A program made the position numbers and the translations under genes. 64,000 bases of DNA from Symsagittifera roscoffensis (taxonomy: Eukaryota > Xenacoelomorpha > Acoela > Convolutidae): contig NC_087068.1 in NCBI RefSeq assembly GCF_963678635.1, forward strand, positions 8,624,027 to 8,688,026, written 5' to 3'. Each line of letters opens with the position of its first letter. The first letter of the stretch is position 1. Positions 1 to 12,229 of this stretch are shown one piece after another. The notes below the pieces were generated by a model that saw only the letters and a program-made list of their open reading frames with translations, had not been told where the DNA came from and made no database searches.

Positions 1-2206
1 CAATCGTGACAAAATAATTGCAAAAAATTGAGGAGAACACCAAGTGCTGAAATTTGAAGAAAAAAAACAAACAACTTCAAAATTTTGGTTCAAAGTTACC
101 GGTGGGTGCGTTGCGCGCGCGTCGCTGCTTTGCGGCAATGACCGGTTCTTAGTTTTGTATTGAATCTCAACCTCTGTTGGACCGACTACAGCCTTGAGCA
201 TATTGTGAGTTGTTATCGAAACGTATTTCCAAGTTCTCTTTTGTTGGATGTGTTACATTAGGATTTATTCCGAGCTGTTCTAAATAAACAGATGCGGAAA
301 CAATTACTCACCTTGAAATGGTCTGGGAAAAGAATTGATATTAAATAGATTTTAAAGTGTAAACATTTCGGGTAAAACAATTGAATTTTACGCATTTTCA
401 AAATTCAACTTTTAAATTAATGGATTATAATTGGTTTCTTTCACAAGAATACTCAAAAAAATGAAGTTTTCTTTTTGTTGGAATCAACTTTTTTTATACA
501 AATTTTCATCAGCATCGAATAATTTGTTCGATAAAAACGCATTCTATTTGAAAATTTTCTGAAATGATTTAAAAATCGGGTTTGCACTTATTTTTTCAAA
601 AAAAAATGCGTGTATCAATCATATCAACTTAGAATTAAACCAACAAAAAGAAAGGTCGAATCTCATAACATATTTCTGGGGGATATGGATTATTTAAAAA
701 TAACAGAATTTTTTCAATGTTTTATATTACGACTAAAATCAATTTCTGAGATCTACTTAAACAGTCTAAAGATCCAATTTTGGATTGATTGGTAGGAAAA
801 AAAATAGCGTTCCCATCGCCGAATCACTGAGTGGTATGGTGCATATTATGTATATTATTTTTTTAGTTTTAATGAAAAAAAAACTTTCATTTAAAAAGAT
901 TGTTGATTAATGAAAAATGTATGTACATTCGCTGAAACAAAGCAAAAAAAATATCAAATAACATCTGACAATAAAATGAGTGAAATTAACAATGCTAAAT
1001 GTCATATGAGTATATAAAACAATTCCCCCAATTTTTCCATAGGCTGCCACTTTTTTATCTTGAAGGTACAGTTTATAAAAAAAGAAAATCTGAAGTCTGA
1101 ATTTAATTGTAATATTTGTTAGAGCGTTCGCGAGTTTATTGTGTTCGAGTACACTGTTAAAAATTGATCGAGCTCTCATAAAAGAATAATTTTTCAAAAA
1201 AATTATTATTGTTTTGTTGTTTGACGATGAGTCTTTTTGTTCGATAATGCTCACTTAGATGATTTCGAAAATCCAAAATGATACAGGGTGAATGAAACAA
1301 GTTTTTTCAAATTTTCAAGAAACAGCAAAACATTCTCCATTTAAGGAACTACCTATCAGGTAACATTTTCTACGTTTTTCTTTCAAATCAGAAGAAGAAT
1401 CGTAGTTTTTACAGCCCAACCTACTGGTTTTTCAGGTGAAATTATTGATTTTGTCTTTAGCGCATTCGTTAGTAGCCATCTGGTCTTTAATAGAATTTTT
1501 TAGATAGATTGTAAAGTTATATTAAAAAATGCCATTTTTCTTAATATAATTTTTTTGTCAATATAAATGATCAAAAAAGTAATCAATTATTTTTACTTGT
1601 GATGCAGAACAAAAAAAAATTTTGAACGAGCGTTTTGATCAGGGGCCATTTTCCCGTAATTAAATCAAAGCGGTACTTATAAACAAAGGCAGCTGGTTGC
1701 TCTGCTTAGAATAATCGACCTCTTTCACTAAAAACTGCAAAAAAATGATTTTTTTTTCAGTTCATTATTTTTTTGTGCATGTGATGTAATGAAAAAAATA
1801 CAGCAACGGTTATTAAGTTAGTATATTAAGACTACTCGAAAACAGTTGTCTTCAAATAATAAATTTTTTCCGAGAAAACTTTGAAAAACTTTTTAGTTTT
1901 TTTTTTGCACAATTTTTTTGTTCAAAAACCTTTTGCCGAGCAATAGTTTATGAAGCTTTCAAAATTAGTTCTCGGTATCAGAGTTTCAATTTCTTTATAT
2001 TATATCGTTAGTTATTTGCCGTTATTGCTCGATGTACTCTGAGCCGGTTTTCTCTACATTTAGACTGTAATTTGACGGTATTTTAGACTGTAATTTAAAG
2101 GTATTTAATTTGGAGCATCATTTTACTTTAACCTTTGATTATTTGAGGTACTTGATTTAAGAACAAAAAAAAAACAACCGAATCCAAACTTCCTTCCCAT
2201 TTTCAG
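1..2206. other. Upstream intron or intergenic DNA, no gene seen
   Basis: A+T-rich sequence with many A and T runs. The only open frames are short, compositionally random and on both strands. A small G+C-rich patch near 100-160 has no convincing splice sites around it. Because the exon that follows starts with a 3' splice site at 2205-2206, at least the right part is probably intron of the helicase-like gene. I found no upstream exon that I could support. Confidence 0.5.
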
Positions 2207-3340
2207 TAATGGGAACAAAATCTGCAGGTGAATGGATACGGCAGAAGATCCAAAAAATGATTTCAGACCTTTTTATCTCTAAATTGTGTTTTAGATTGAC
2301 AGACGACAAGCTGGATCGAACAGTCATTTTGATAGACGAGCTTTATATTGCACCACAATTCAAAAAAACTTTGCAAAACCGAAAAAAACTTGATATGTTG
2401 CTTAAATGCAAGGCTTGCTGGATTGCAATAGTAGAGGCGGGACAAAGGACCATGGAACCAATAGGCAAACTCATACCTGAAGAATTTGAGCAGTGTGAGT
2501 TGAAAGTGACATTCAGAAGTGCACATCATATTAGTGAAATTTCTCAAAGGTTCATAGACCTTTTCGCAACCAATCAAAATGCTTCGCAGCCACGAGTCTT
2601 AGGATGCTTCCAATCTTCTCAAACAAATCCTAATTTCGTCACATTTGATACTTTGGATCAAGTCTGCAATGGAAATTGTAATCTTAATGTTCTAGAACTA
2701 TCTGAACAGTCTGGAGCGCGATCGAAATCGAAAGCGAGACTGACTATTTTATTCACCGATCAAAATGAGCAACTATCACCTGATTTGCTAGCTAAACTGA
2801 GTGCAAAACTCAAAATCACCAACGAAGAACTGATTGTATCATATGTCGGGCTTTGGGATAAGGACCAATTTGCTTTCACAGGAGACGAGGCTCAAGAAGT
2901 ACTGATAATTATCGATTTGAATAACCTTCTTGAAAGATCTCTTTACATTATCAATTTAGCTGTTTCAAGAGCCCAGTATAAAGTTTCCTTTTTAATTCGC
3001 AAAGACATAATAAAAAATAAAAAATCTAAAAGTTTATGGCGTGAATACTTGCTAGATGAGAAACCAAAACGACTCCAAGATTACTACGATCTGATTGAAG
3101 GCGACGAAGATTATGAAAAGCAGCCGAAACTGAAATTGGCAAGACTTCGACCAATCGAAATCGAGCAACTGCGTAAAAAACTGAAAACTACGAACACGAT
3201 TGCATCCATGTCGAACACACAGTCGCTGAAAATTAGTTTTCAGAGAGCGTTTGTGTTTGACAACGTTGAAGATGTGATAAACCAGCTGTTTAAGAGACTG
3301 AACTCAGAATGTCGAGTGGCAACAGAAGCAGAGAGCAGAG
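2207..3340 (+). CDS. Internal exon of an SF1/UvrD-like helicase (NTPase) gene
   Basis: The exon is open from a 3' splice site (TTTTCAG at 2200-2206) to a 5' splice site (GAG|GTGAGC at 3340/3341). An ATG at 2209 begins the longest ATG-led frame, but the acceptor just before it suggests translation enters from an earlier exon. The protein shows a Walker B-like stretch (TVILIDEL, about residues 38-45). Later (about residues 225-265) comes FTGDEAQEVLIIID, then LAVSRAQYKVSFL, which matches the motif V/VI region of UvrD-type helicases, where the SRA arginine acts in ATP hydrolysis. Walker A is not in this exon and should lie upstream. The next exon adds ankyrin-like helices, so the whole resembles TRANK1-like animal proteins. 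The family is inferred from motifs; the exact orthologue is unknown. Confidence 0.7.
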
Positions 3341-3429
3341 GTGAGCTTCCTCGTAATTTCAAATTGATATATAGTTAAAGCCAAATTGTTGGCAATATCC
3401 TTTTTGGTCAACGAATCTGAACGAAGTTA

Positions 3430-3735
3430 TTGTTCCGACTTTCGTAACGGAATATTTGTGCTCGAGGTGGGTTTTTTTTCTTCAGACAAATTTCGACTTT
3501 TTAACTAGCCATTTTTGACGGAATTTTTTTATATCATTCGAAAGCTACTGTTGTCTTGAGCTCAAATTTGAAAAGATAATTCACCTGTGATCCTTTTTCG
3601 TAAAGTTATGTGGGTTTAATGACTGCCATTTTGGCCAATTTGGGACAATTAACGCGCTTTAGACACTCATAACTTTACGAAAAATGATCACAGGTGAAAT
3701 ATCTCTTCAAATTTAGGCTCAGGACAACAATTTTG
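3430..3735 (+). mobile_element. HINE-like repeat, 5' part plus inverted partial copy
   Basis: It starts with TTGTTCCGACTTTCGTAACG, like other copies in the window, and runs through the shared body. From about 3655 the sequence turns round: 3660-3735 is the reverse complement of part of 3540-3625 (the stretch around CACCTGTGATC...TTCGTAAAGTTATG). The result is a foldback with arms of roughly 75 bp. It lies inside the intron. Confidence 0.6.
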
Positions 3736-5082
3736 CCGCATTATCCACACCAAAATTAGTAGAATTCGGATCAAAATTATGGAATGCACAAACAAATACT
3801 ATTATATGGTTATAAAAAAAATGCGCTGTCGCGGAATCCGCAACTGTAAGCACATAAATCAGTCTGGAATTGTGGAGAAATAAAAGAAACTGGCTATGCT
3901 TAGACAAATTTTTTTTTGAAAAATTATTTTTTTTTGGTGGATCACCAGCGGTACTTTCCAACAGTTCAATCTCATTTGCGATTTCATCAACAGACCCTCT
4001 TACACTGTACGGACAACAGTTGACAATCTCATATTCTGATAAGTTATTATAGTGACCTATATATTCCCACACATATTACCAAGTCACAACCAAAATCCGC
4101 TATTTCCAAGCTATGATTTTGCTTTTACTGTTTTAAAATTAAGTATTTTGCATATTATGAGCCCCAAAACAGCTTGCTGTGAAGTTCACCCAAATACTAA
4201 AGGGTACATCCACGACTTTGCTCAAAAAAGATATAGGATTTGTTTTTAAGCTCAACAAACAAAAGTTAAGTCCTTGCGTTTAAATTCTGTATTTAATAGA
4301 TATTAATTCAAACTATAGCTAATGTAATTAAAATTGTTCACACAAGAACTGGTGTAGTACAGTAAAATAATTTAATCGAAGATCCACTGAAGTTTGCGGA
4401 ATCTGCACACATTCTCGGAAACCGCTTATATTTGGGAAATCCGGAACAGCTAGCTTTATTCCCTCGATGCGGAATTCGCTACAAAACTAATGTGCCTACA
4501 AAATTTACGTTACATGTATTTTTGCGCGATCCCACGAAAAGTTTGTAAGTGAAAGCCACTCACATTTTGAAACATGTCTGAAGACTTGATTCTGGAACAT
4601 GTCTTAAGACTTGTTTCTGGACTTGCTTCTGGAAACCAGTACACAGTTTGGCCTCGTAATGATTTTAGCGCGCAAAAACCATAATGAAAAATCAAATTAA
4701 CCTAAAGCAGAACAGTTTTATGACCAATAAAGTTGCTCAAGGTCACGACCATTGCCCACAATTTAGCTTTAACTCGGCAGCGAAACAGCAGATCGTTGGG
4801 CAACAAAACTAAATACAACATTTGTTCATCGGGTCAAATCTTGCAGTTGGTTAATTTGAATTGCGACTTGATAGGCGGGTGGTGTTTTTTATGGATTATA
4901 CGCTAGAAAAAAATCTGGCTAAAAAGATCAATTAAATGTTTGAGAAAAATTCAAAAAAAAACCCTGCCGCATTAACTTTATATCCGACCCTGTAAATTGG
5001 TATGGACGTAAAACTGTCCCTGCAAATTAAACAATTGAAACAAAGCATTTGGATAATTGGATAAACTTTTCATTTTCATAGA

Positions 5083-5136
5083 CCTTAAAGGGCAGTCGGA
5101 ACATCCAAGATTTCGCCCTGATACGAGAAGACTTGT
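5083..5136 (+). mobile_element. HINE 3' terminus
   Basis: Contains GGGCAGTCGGAAC, then a degenerate terminal hairpin and CCCTGATACGAG...ACTTGTT, the same order as the 3' ends of the better preserved copies. With the 5' end at 3430 it could bound one insertion of about 1.7 kb in the intron. Confidence 0.6.
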
Positions 5137-5168
5137 TGCTTTTAAAATTATTTGTTTCCTTGTTTTAG

Positions 5169-6013
5169 ATGGTAATGTTATGCTAATACAGGACTACGAA
5201 TGGGTGGCAAAACTGGGCGATTTGGTCATCCAGAAAGGAGAGAAAGTGGCAGATCTATTATACCTATGCATGCTTCGTTTATCTGGCTTTAGTGTGGTGA
5301 AACTTTCGAAAACAATTGCATTTTTAAAATCCAAAAATTTGTTTGAAGAAGAAATAAAACAGAACAGAAGAAACTTGCTACATATGGCAATGAGTGCGAG
5401 AATGAGTAATGATGAGAGATGTCGAGTGCTGAAAGAACTTCACCAAGGTAATTCTCCAAGAAACGGTGATTTATTATTACTTCAGAAGAATGAGGAAGAC
5501 AAAAATGTTTTCGAGTCTGCTTTTTTTAAACTTGACTTTGAGCCAATTTCCATTATCCTCAGAGAAGAGAATGAACAAAAACTATTTTTTCAAAATTTTC
5601 TTGAGTTCTCTAAAGACTCGCATCAAAAATACCTGAAAAATTGCGAGAAATTTTTGTGCCAAAGTGGTCTTATTTTTAAAGCTTGCAAATCAGCTTCGTT
5701 TGAGAATATAAAATGGGCAATTGAAGTCACGGATTGCTTCGAAGGACTCCTGAAACTTGAATTGACGAGAATCTACCAGTCCGGGCTTACGGTTTTATCC
5801 CGGCTCCTGCTGTCCTACGAAAGTAATGGCTCAGAAAACACTCTTCTGAAAACTGCCAAACTTCTGTTCGAAAAAGGGTTCCCTTTGTCACTGCTTGATC
5901 AGAAATGCCAAATCAACTCCGAGTCAGAGAATTGTTACCAAATACTGGAGAGCAGGAAAGAAGATTCTGATTTCTTTAATCTACTCGAGTATATACAGTC
6001 CCTTCAAAAATAA
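5169..6013 (+). CDS. Terminal exon: ankyrin-like C-terminus of the helicase-like protein
   Basis: The frame begins at the acceptor TTTTAG (5163-5168) and ends with TAA at 6011-6013. It encodes about 281 residues and continues the preceding exon in phase. The sequence is helical and leucine-rich. Several stretches have ankyrin-like spacing, for example RRNLLHMAMSARM...CRVLKELHQ and DKNVFESAFFKLDFEPISIIL, and later LLKTAKLLFEKGFPLSLLDQ. No catalytic motif is visible, so a protein-interaction role is likely. An AATAAA signal follows 84 bp downstream. The ankyrin call rests on pattern only, and some repeats lack canonical TPLH or GH residues. Confidence 0.68.
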
Positions 6014-6096
6014 GTTTTTTTTTGTAAAAAACATATTCTGTTGTTATTTTTGCTTTTGTCGACGAAAAAAACTGAATCTGCGATTTTCAATTTGTG

Positions 6097-6102
6097 AATA
6101 AA
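6097..6102 (+). terminator. Poly(A) signal AATAAA
   Basis: AATAAA lies 84 bp after the stop codon of the helicase-like gene, the first such signal downstream. It is a plausible cleavage and polyadenylation signal. Confidence 0.55.
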
Positions 6103-6117
6103 AAAACTATTTCAGAT

Positions 6118-6173
6118 ACCTTAATGGTCCGTTGAAGTGATCAAGATTTTGTCATGATACAAGCAGTCTTGTT
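6118..6173 (+). mobile_element. Degenerate HINE 3' end
   Basis: Ends with CATGATACAAGCAGTCTTGTT, matching the terminal CTGATACGAGCAGTCTTGTT of other copies. The hairpin before it is eroded. It sits immediately downstream of the poly(A) signal. Confidence 0.45.
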
Positions 6174-7070
6174 TCGAACTTTTGTTAATACAAAAAGACG
6201 AAGATATTATGGAAAATATTGCTTTTATAATTAATTAAAATTTTGATCAAACATTTTGTAAAATTAGAAAAAAAAAATTGTGTAAATAAATTCCTTTCTA
6301 AAATTCATTTAAATTGAGTGTTAATTTCAAGTGTTTTCATTAGGTATTTTTACAATTTTACAGTATTTTTCTATAATTTTTTTTACAATAGCTACTTTCT
6401 CACGACACCCCATTCAACAACTCATAAAATATGAAATGGTCAGAAAAACAACGATCAAAACTGGTTATTTTCATGGCAATTTTCAATCTATTATTTTTTA
6501 ATTTGTTGAATCAGCAAAAAACAGCCCTAAGTGAGAATTTTGTTTCGTTGAGCTCACAGTTTTAAAAACAAGTTTCACCTGAGTTTACTCACAGCAGAGT
6601 TAGGCAGGTCTGAATGCGGGATTTTTTGAACAACCTGAGTCAATCTGGAGATTTAGTATTTCGTTTAAATGCTTGATATCCGTTGCTTAGCAAAAAATTA
6701 GATATAGGGAGACTTTTATATTTTACCCAAGATAAAAATTTATGTATTCCGGCGATACTCCGGGATTGATCGATGAATCTTCGGGAGCCCCGCCGGATGG
6801 GCAACCCCTCTTTTAACCTACCTGCAAAAATTCTAACTAAACTGCTCATTTTGTACTTTGATGCTGAAAGTGTAACTCGACCTTTTTTGCTTGGCGATCT
6901 ATCCCGCTACACAAAAATGCTTTAAATTTTAATCGCGGCAAGCTGTTTTTTATTAATTCCATACACGACCCGAACTCTGACAGTTGCAAAATGATATTAT
7001 CAGCCTAAAAAACATAGTTTGTCGAAATTCTATAACTCTATTCAACAAATACTACTCAAGGCCGACTAGT
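6174..7070. other. Intergenic, no gene seen
   Basis: A+T-rich sequence. The only longer open frame (minus strand, 6640-6849) shows no domain or coding bias I can support. Confidence 0.5.
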
Positions 7071-7120
7071 TAAAGGGCAGTCGGAACAGTTCGGGCTTTG
7101 CCTTGCTAAGAGCAATTTGT
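7071..7120 (+). mobile_element. HINE 3' end fragment
   Basis: AAAGGGCAGTCGGAACA is followed by GGGCTTTGCC and a variant tail ending near TTTGTT. It directly precedes the next copy, so two insertions are juxtaposed. Confidence 0.55.
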
Positions 7121-7127
7121 TTTTTTT

Positions 7128-7493
7128 TCTGACTTTCGTAACAAAAGTAACAGAAGATTTGGGCTCGAGATTGATTTTTTTTTCTTAGGACAAGTTTTGA
7201 TTTTTAAACTAGCCAATTTTGACAAATTTTTTTCTTATCTTTCAAAAAGTATTGTTCTCCTGAGCTTAAACTTGAAAGGATATTTCTCTGGGATCCTTGT
7301 TCGTAAGGTTATGGTGGTTCAAAGGTTGCCCTTATGACAATTTTGCGAAAAATAGGGCGCGATTTACCTCGCGCTTTCAACGTGTAAGCGGGATTTATTT
7401 TAGTATATAATTTTTAAATGTTATTACTGCTCCATAAGACCTGAAAAGGCAGTCGGAACATTCAGTGCTTTGCCCTGATACGAGCAGTCTGTT
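7128..7493 (+). mobile_element. HINE copy, nearly full length
   Basis: The body starts at TGACTTTCGTAAC (the first bases of the TTGTTCCGACTTTCG start are lost). It passes through the shared TATTGTTCTCCTGAGC and GCGCGATTTACCTCGCGC segments. It ends with GGCAGTCGGAACATTCAG, a TGCTTTGCCC hairpin remnant and TGATACGAGCAGTCTG. Confidence 0.65.
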
Positions 7494-7564
7494 TATATAT
7501 AGCTCAGAATTAATCAAAAGTTTTTCACCTCCTTTTTCTTATTTTCAGTGCATTAGATTTAAAA

Positions 7565-8112
7565 CCGAGATACAAAAGTAACGGAATATTTGTGCTCGGG
7601 GTGGTTTTTTTTTTCTTCAGACAAATTTCGACTTTACTTTTTAACTAGCCATTTTTGACAACAATTTTTAATATCATTCGAAAGCCATTGTTGTCCTGAG
7701 CTTAAATTTGAAAAGATATTTTACCTGTGATCATTTTTCGTTAAGTTATGAGGGTTTAAAGATTGCCATTTTAGCCTTTTTGACCAATTTGGGACAATTA
7801 ACGCGCGATATAATTCGCGCTATTAACGCGTAAGCGGAGATTTAATCCGTCTTAGAAATCGTTCCAAATTGGTTGAAAGAAGCTTATTCGCCATAACTGA
7901 TTTGTTGCAAGGAGCGAAATATATTGTTTTGTACTTTATATGGCGTGTGGGGTGATGATTTTCATAGAAAAATTTTCAAATTTTAGAAAAAAAGTTTTTC
8001 AATTTATTTTGTTTCTTTAATTCTTTTATGTTGTTTATGTTATTACTGCTCCATAAACGTTAAAAGGCAGTCAAAACTTTCAGGGCTTTGCCCTGATACG
8101 AGCAGTCTTGTT
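7565..8112 (+). mobile_element. HINE copy, nearly full length
   Basis: Contains the shared AACGGAATATTTGTGCTCGG block, the ATTCGAAAGCCATTGTTGTCCTGAGC block and the GCGCGATATAATTCGCGC palindrome. The end is AAAGGCAGTCAAAACTTTCAG, a perfect AGGGC-TTT-GCCCT hairpin and GATACGAGCAGTCTTGTTT. It shares GTTATTACTGCTCCATAA near the 3' end with the copy at 7128-7493, so both belong to one subfamily. Confidence 0.7.
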
Positions 8113-11100
8113 TAGATTTAACCATGATATAGCAAATTTAAATTGGAAATCTTGTGGAAAAATTAATCAAGAGTAGAGTTTGTCTTTTGAGCTTTATCTT
8201 CGAAAATATGAACAAGGAAATATTTCTGTCTGATTTTGCACCAACATAGATGACACTTATTGAACTTGACCTGGAAAGCTTGATTTTTTAAACGCATTCG
8301 CCTGACATCAACTTATTCGTATCCTGACACAGCAAATTTCTGACACAAAATTATATAAGTTTCCTGACACAGCAAGTTTCCTTGCAACAACTTACACCTG
8401 TGGGAAATTTTCGGGTTTTTAAAAAACGAGACAAAAATCTTCATCAGAAAGGAACTGATGAAACAATGAGACGATTAATGAAATAATAGAAAAACAGCCG
8501 TAAACTAATCTAGAATAGTAAAATAGTTTGTAACAATTGTAGGAAAGGTTATCAAAACCGTTGTGAAATTTTGTTCAAACTACAAAGAAAACTGATAGTA
8601 CCAGGGCTAAGTTTTGAATGTTTTGACTTCCCATGAAGAAATCTGAACTGATTTCGCCACCATTAACTTCTAGGTACAACAAACAATTAATTTTCTTGGC
8701 CGTAATTTGGAATTAGATCAAAGAGTTAAAAATGTTGTAGAATCGATTTCATTAAAGTCCGAACAATGACTACTGTGTATATAAAAATCATGATAATTAG
8801 GCTGCAACAGCCTGTTTTTGGGTTCTTCAAGTCAGAAAAAAAGATAAACTAATTTGCACTTGCAATTTCTTTGTTTTTTAAGCTTCTTTAGAATAGACAA
8901 AAATCGAGATCTAGAGAACGAAAGAGAAACAACGCTTTTGTTTTCATTTTAAAGTTGATGAGCCCCCAGTCACTTAGATCTTCAAAAAACGTTGAATGTT
9001 TTTATTATCCAACAATTATTTTTCCAGTAATCTATGATTGAAATTAATTTGGTCCGTCGTGGCTGTTCTGACAAAAATTATCCAATTTAGAATGAATAAG
9101 ATGACTATGTTGAACATGTTCTGACTTTTCTATGCAAAGGTATTTTGCAGTGAAAATGTTTTGAGGCTGAGTTTTTTGCTACATTACGCTTTTTCTATAA
9201 TCGAGTTATCGAGCTATCTCATTGTCGTTAATAGAATCCCTATATTTGTCTATTTTAGTCGCATTTCTTAGAATTTTGGTCAATAATTTCACTATTTCAT
9301 AAGCAAATGGTTCTGTTGGTATAAATTTTAGTTTTTTAAGTCTCATTTTGCAAACTGACTCGTTTTTTCATTTCTGCAATTTACTTTGATTATAAGTTGA
9401 ATTTTCATTTCAAGAGGTGTAATTGATCAGATGTCAGTGTTTACATTAATCGGACATGCAATTGCTCTGTCTAAAATTCTCCGATGCGTATCTTTGGATT
9501 GCTGAAATTTCAGTAGCGTTCATGAAACTTCACAATCATTTTTTGAAAGTCCGAATATTGACTACTATTCATATGAAAACTTTAACGACAAGTTTCTACA
9601 TTTTAGTTACCCAAGCTTTTCTTTTGTTTTGTAATTCTTTGTGAGAGTAAATCGAATCAATCAGTAATCCCCCCACAATTTTTACGTGAGGTCAAGGTAA
9701 CTCAATAAGAGATACTTGATGAATTTTTTATACCACTTGAAAATAGTTTGAACGTTTCGAAATTTGAACGTTTTGAATAGTTTGAACATTTTGAACAAAT
9801 CACCAAATGTTCAAAGGGGATTTGTTTGCGTGCTTTGATCACATTAACCATCTGTTTGCGTTTTTAAATGTCTTTTGTAGCTTTTTTGTAATTTTTGAGA
9901 TTGATAAAAATTGCCGCTCTTTTTTTTAATCAACAATAAAACGTTGAAGAAGAACTAGCTATGCCCGTTGAAACTTTTAAATCAACCTTTAGATTTCCTT
10001 CATGTGCTTAATTCAGCCACTATAAATAGTTAATGAGCGCGCCTACATAGTATGACGCCAAAATGTGTCACCAAAACTTAATCAAACCCAGTTAATAGTT
10101 ACTAGATAACTTTTTTTAAAATTGCTCAACGTAGATGGTTGGCTGGTAATGGAAACCAGCCTTTGCAAAAAATATACAAGCTTCTTTTCCAAACTTTTTT
10201 AGACCTTTTATATCTGAGCTCAGTGTTGTATTCCAGTTTTGTATTGATCAACATTTTACTTGGTGAGCTGATGGCATTTATCAGGTTTCCAGATATCCAT
10301 TACGAGGCCAAACTATGCATCTTGTGAACTGTGAGCGGATTCTGCGACAGGCAAAATTCAGATTTGTTGCGGAATCCGCAAAATTGCTATTTTCCTGTGA
10401 TGTTCTTTGCGGTTCCGCAAAATTCAGTAGCCTGAGAATCAGTTTTATAGCACGGGAACATTTGATTAGCTAGCCCTTATATAAGAATCAGACAAAAACT
10501 GAAAATTAACTGCAAGAAATCAAGAGGCATTTTGAGTTTTCTGAGGTTCCGTTAACAAAATACGCGTTCCATTTTTACTATTGCTGACAGACCATCACGG
10601 TAACAGTTTTTTCATAAGTCTTGGGAAAAAATTTTTTTTTTGCGATCCGTAAGTTTTTTTCAGTAACAACAAAGAAAACTTTGTAAAAACAGTAAAACTC
10701 TGGAGCGACTAACTTAAGACTTTGTATGGCGAGGAGGCTAAGCTAAGACTGTATGAGACAACTTTAAGTGGCACAGCGATGGCAAAACATGACGTCAGCA
10801 CGGTATGCAACGCAAGTTTCAAATTTCAATTTTTTTTACTCCACAATTCTACTCTTGAGGTTCTTCATTTATTTTTACACGATCATTTCAAGCTTCCACA
10901 TTTTTCGAAATCTGTGTTTTATTAAAAAGGTTTATAGCTCTGTTTCTTAACTTGGATCCAATCCTCTAGACTTTTTCAGCCTTTGGTTTAGTTGAATCAT
11001 AAAATCTAGGAAAAAAATAACTCATTTCCGAAAATTTGCAACTATCGAAAATGTATATGAAAGGTTATTTTGTTGTTTGAGAATCACAAGTGAAAAGTCT

Positions 11101-11746
11101 GCTCTCAACAAGATTTTTAATCTTTTGTCGCAATGACTCAAAAAGATGATAGATGACTGAAAATTGATATTGTCAGATTTTGCTTGTGGTCAGTTTTCTG
11201 GTTATTTCATTAAGCTTTTTATTTGGTAACTTTGGACGCTATTGCGAATATTTCTGAACTTTCGAGGTTATATTGGTTATTTAAATTTATGGCATGGAAT
11301 ATTTCAAAAGATAACTGAAGAAAAAAAAGAATATTTAAGTTTGAAAGGTTTCTCAACCTATTCGATTCATCAACACCTTCATCATATTACGTAATCGCAG
11401 TTTTTGAATTGATATTTACGTACGGTGAATAGATTCCAGAGGGCATACATGAACAATTCTCGATAAAACGTGAAAAAAAAGACGAGCAATAATTTTATTA
11501 TATCAAAAAGTCAAGCCGCTGAAGGGTTATACACGTTGAGCAGAAACAATTGGCAAACTTAAGTGATAACTTCTTTGATAATCCAAATGGATTAGGACCA
11601 GTATGGTCAACTCACATACTAAAGTTACTCTCTTAATACATTTTTGTACATCAAGTTGTTTATTCTCGATCAGATAGGTTCTAACTACTCCAAAACTAAT
11701 TGACAAAACGCCGCAATCAGTAGTTTAGTTTTGTACTATTACTTGT
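8113..11746. other. Long gene-poor stretch
   Basis: A+T-rich DNA without any supported exon. Short open frames at 9456, 10139 and 10722 (+) lack domains, splice context or coding bias. Small repeats occur: two CTGACACAGCAA(A/G)TTTC units near 8335-8385, and palindromic GCGGAATCCGC / GCGGTTCCGC motifs near 10370-10420, also seen at about 3833. Confidence 0.5.
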
Positions 11747-12190
11747 TGTTCCGACTTTCGAAGAAAACGGAATATTTATGCTCGGTGTGGTTTTTTTCTT
11801 CAGTCAATTTTCACCGATCGAAATAATAATTTTCAACAAAAAATTTTTGAACCACTTTAAAGATAAAAAAAGTTCGGGGGGTTTGAAAATTGCCAAATTT
11901 TCCAGGTTCTGGACTAAATTTTGCGCGATTAGAAGAATTTCTTAATATTGTTGTGAGCGTAACACGAACTATTTATGAGTGGCCAATTATCCCGCTCAAC
12001 AAAATCGTTCCAAATTGAATTGAGGCTAGCTAATTAATCGTATTAATTTCGTGCGACTCAAAATTTCACACTTTGATATTGTCCAAAATGTATAGGTTTT
12101 CAAAAATTTTCTTCCCAAAAACTATTTGATTTGAATTACGGGACAGTCGGAACACTCAGAGCTTTGCCCTGATATACAAGCAGTCTTGTT
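11747..12190 (+). mobile_element. HINE copy, second subfamily
   Basis: Starts TGTTCCGACTTTCGAAGAAA and ends GGGACAGTCGGAACACTCAG, then AGCTTTGCCCTGATATACAAG and CAGTCTTGTT. The interior (TTCACCGATCGAAATAATAA and AAATCGTTCCAAATTG) matches the copy at 51595 rather than those at 7-8 kb. Length is about 444 bp. Confidence 0.7.
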
Positions 12191-12229
12191 AACCAGCTCT
12201 GAACTAAAGTTAAAACACCACCACTGTTT

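Larger units (their letters stand above)
3341..5168 (+). other. Phase-1 intron of the helicase-like gene
   Basis: The donor is GAG|GTGAGC at 3341 and the acceptor CCTTGTTTTAG ends at 5168. Exon 1 ends with a single base G and exon 2 begins AT GGT, giving GAT (Asp) across the junction, so the reading frame continues exactly. The intron is filled with HINE-type repeat sequence, and the 3' end of one repeat lies only about 30 bp before the acceptor. An ATG at 5057 opens the downstream frame but lies inside the intron and repeat, so it is not the start. Confidence 0.72.

Noticed and set aside
907..1254. 115-codon minus-strand frame as a gene.
   Set aside because: Hydrophobic, A/T-driven composition, no motif and no splice context.
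5057..5168. ATG at 5057 as the start of a separate 318-aa protein.
   Set aside because: 5083-5136 is a HINE 3' end and 5163-5168 a splice acceptor that joins in phase with the upstream exon; the extra N-terminal residues are intron.
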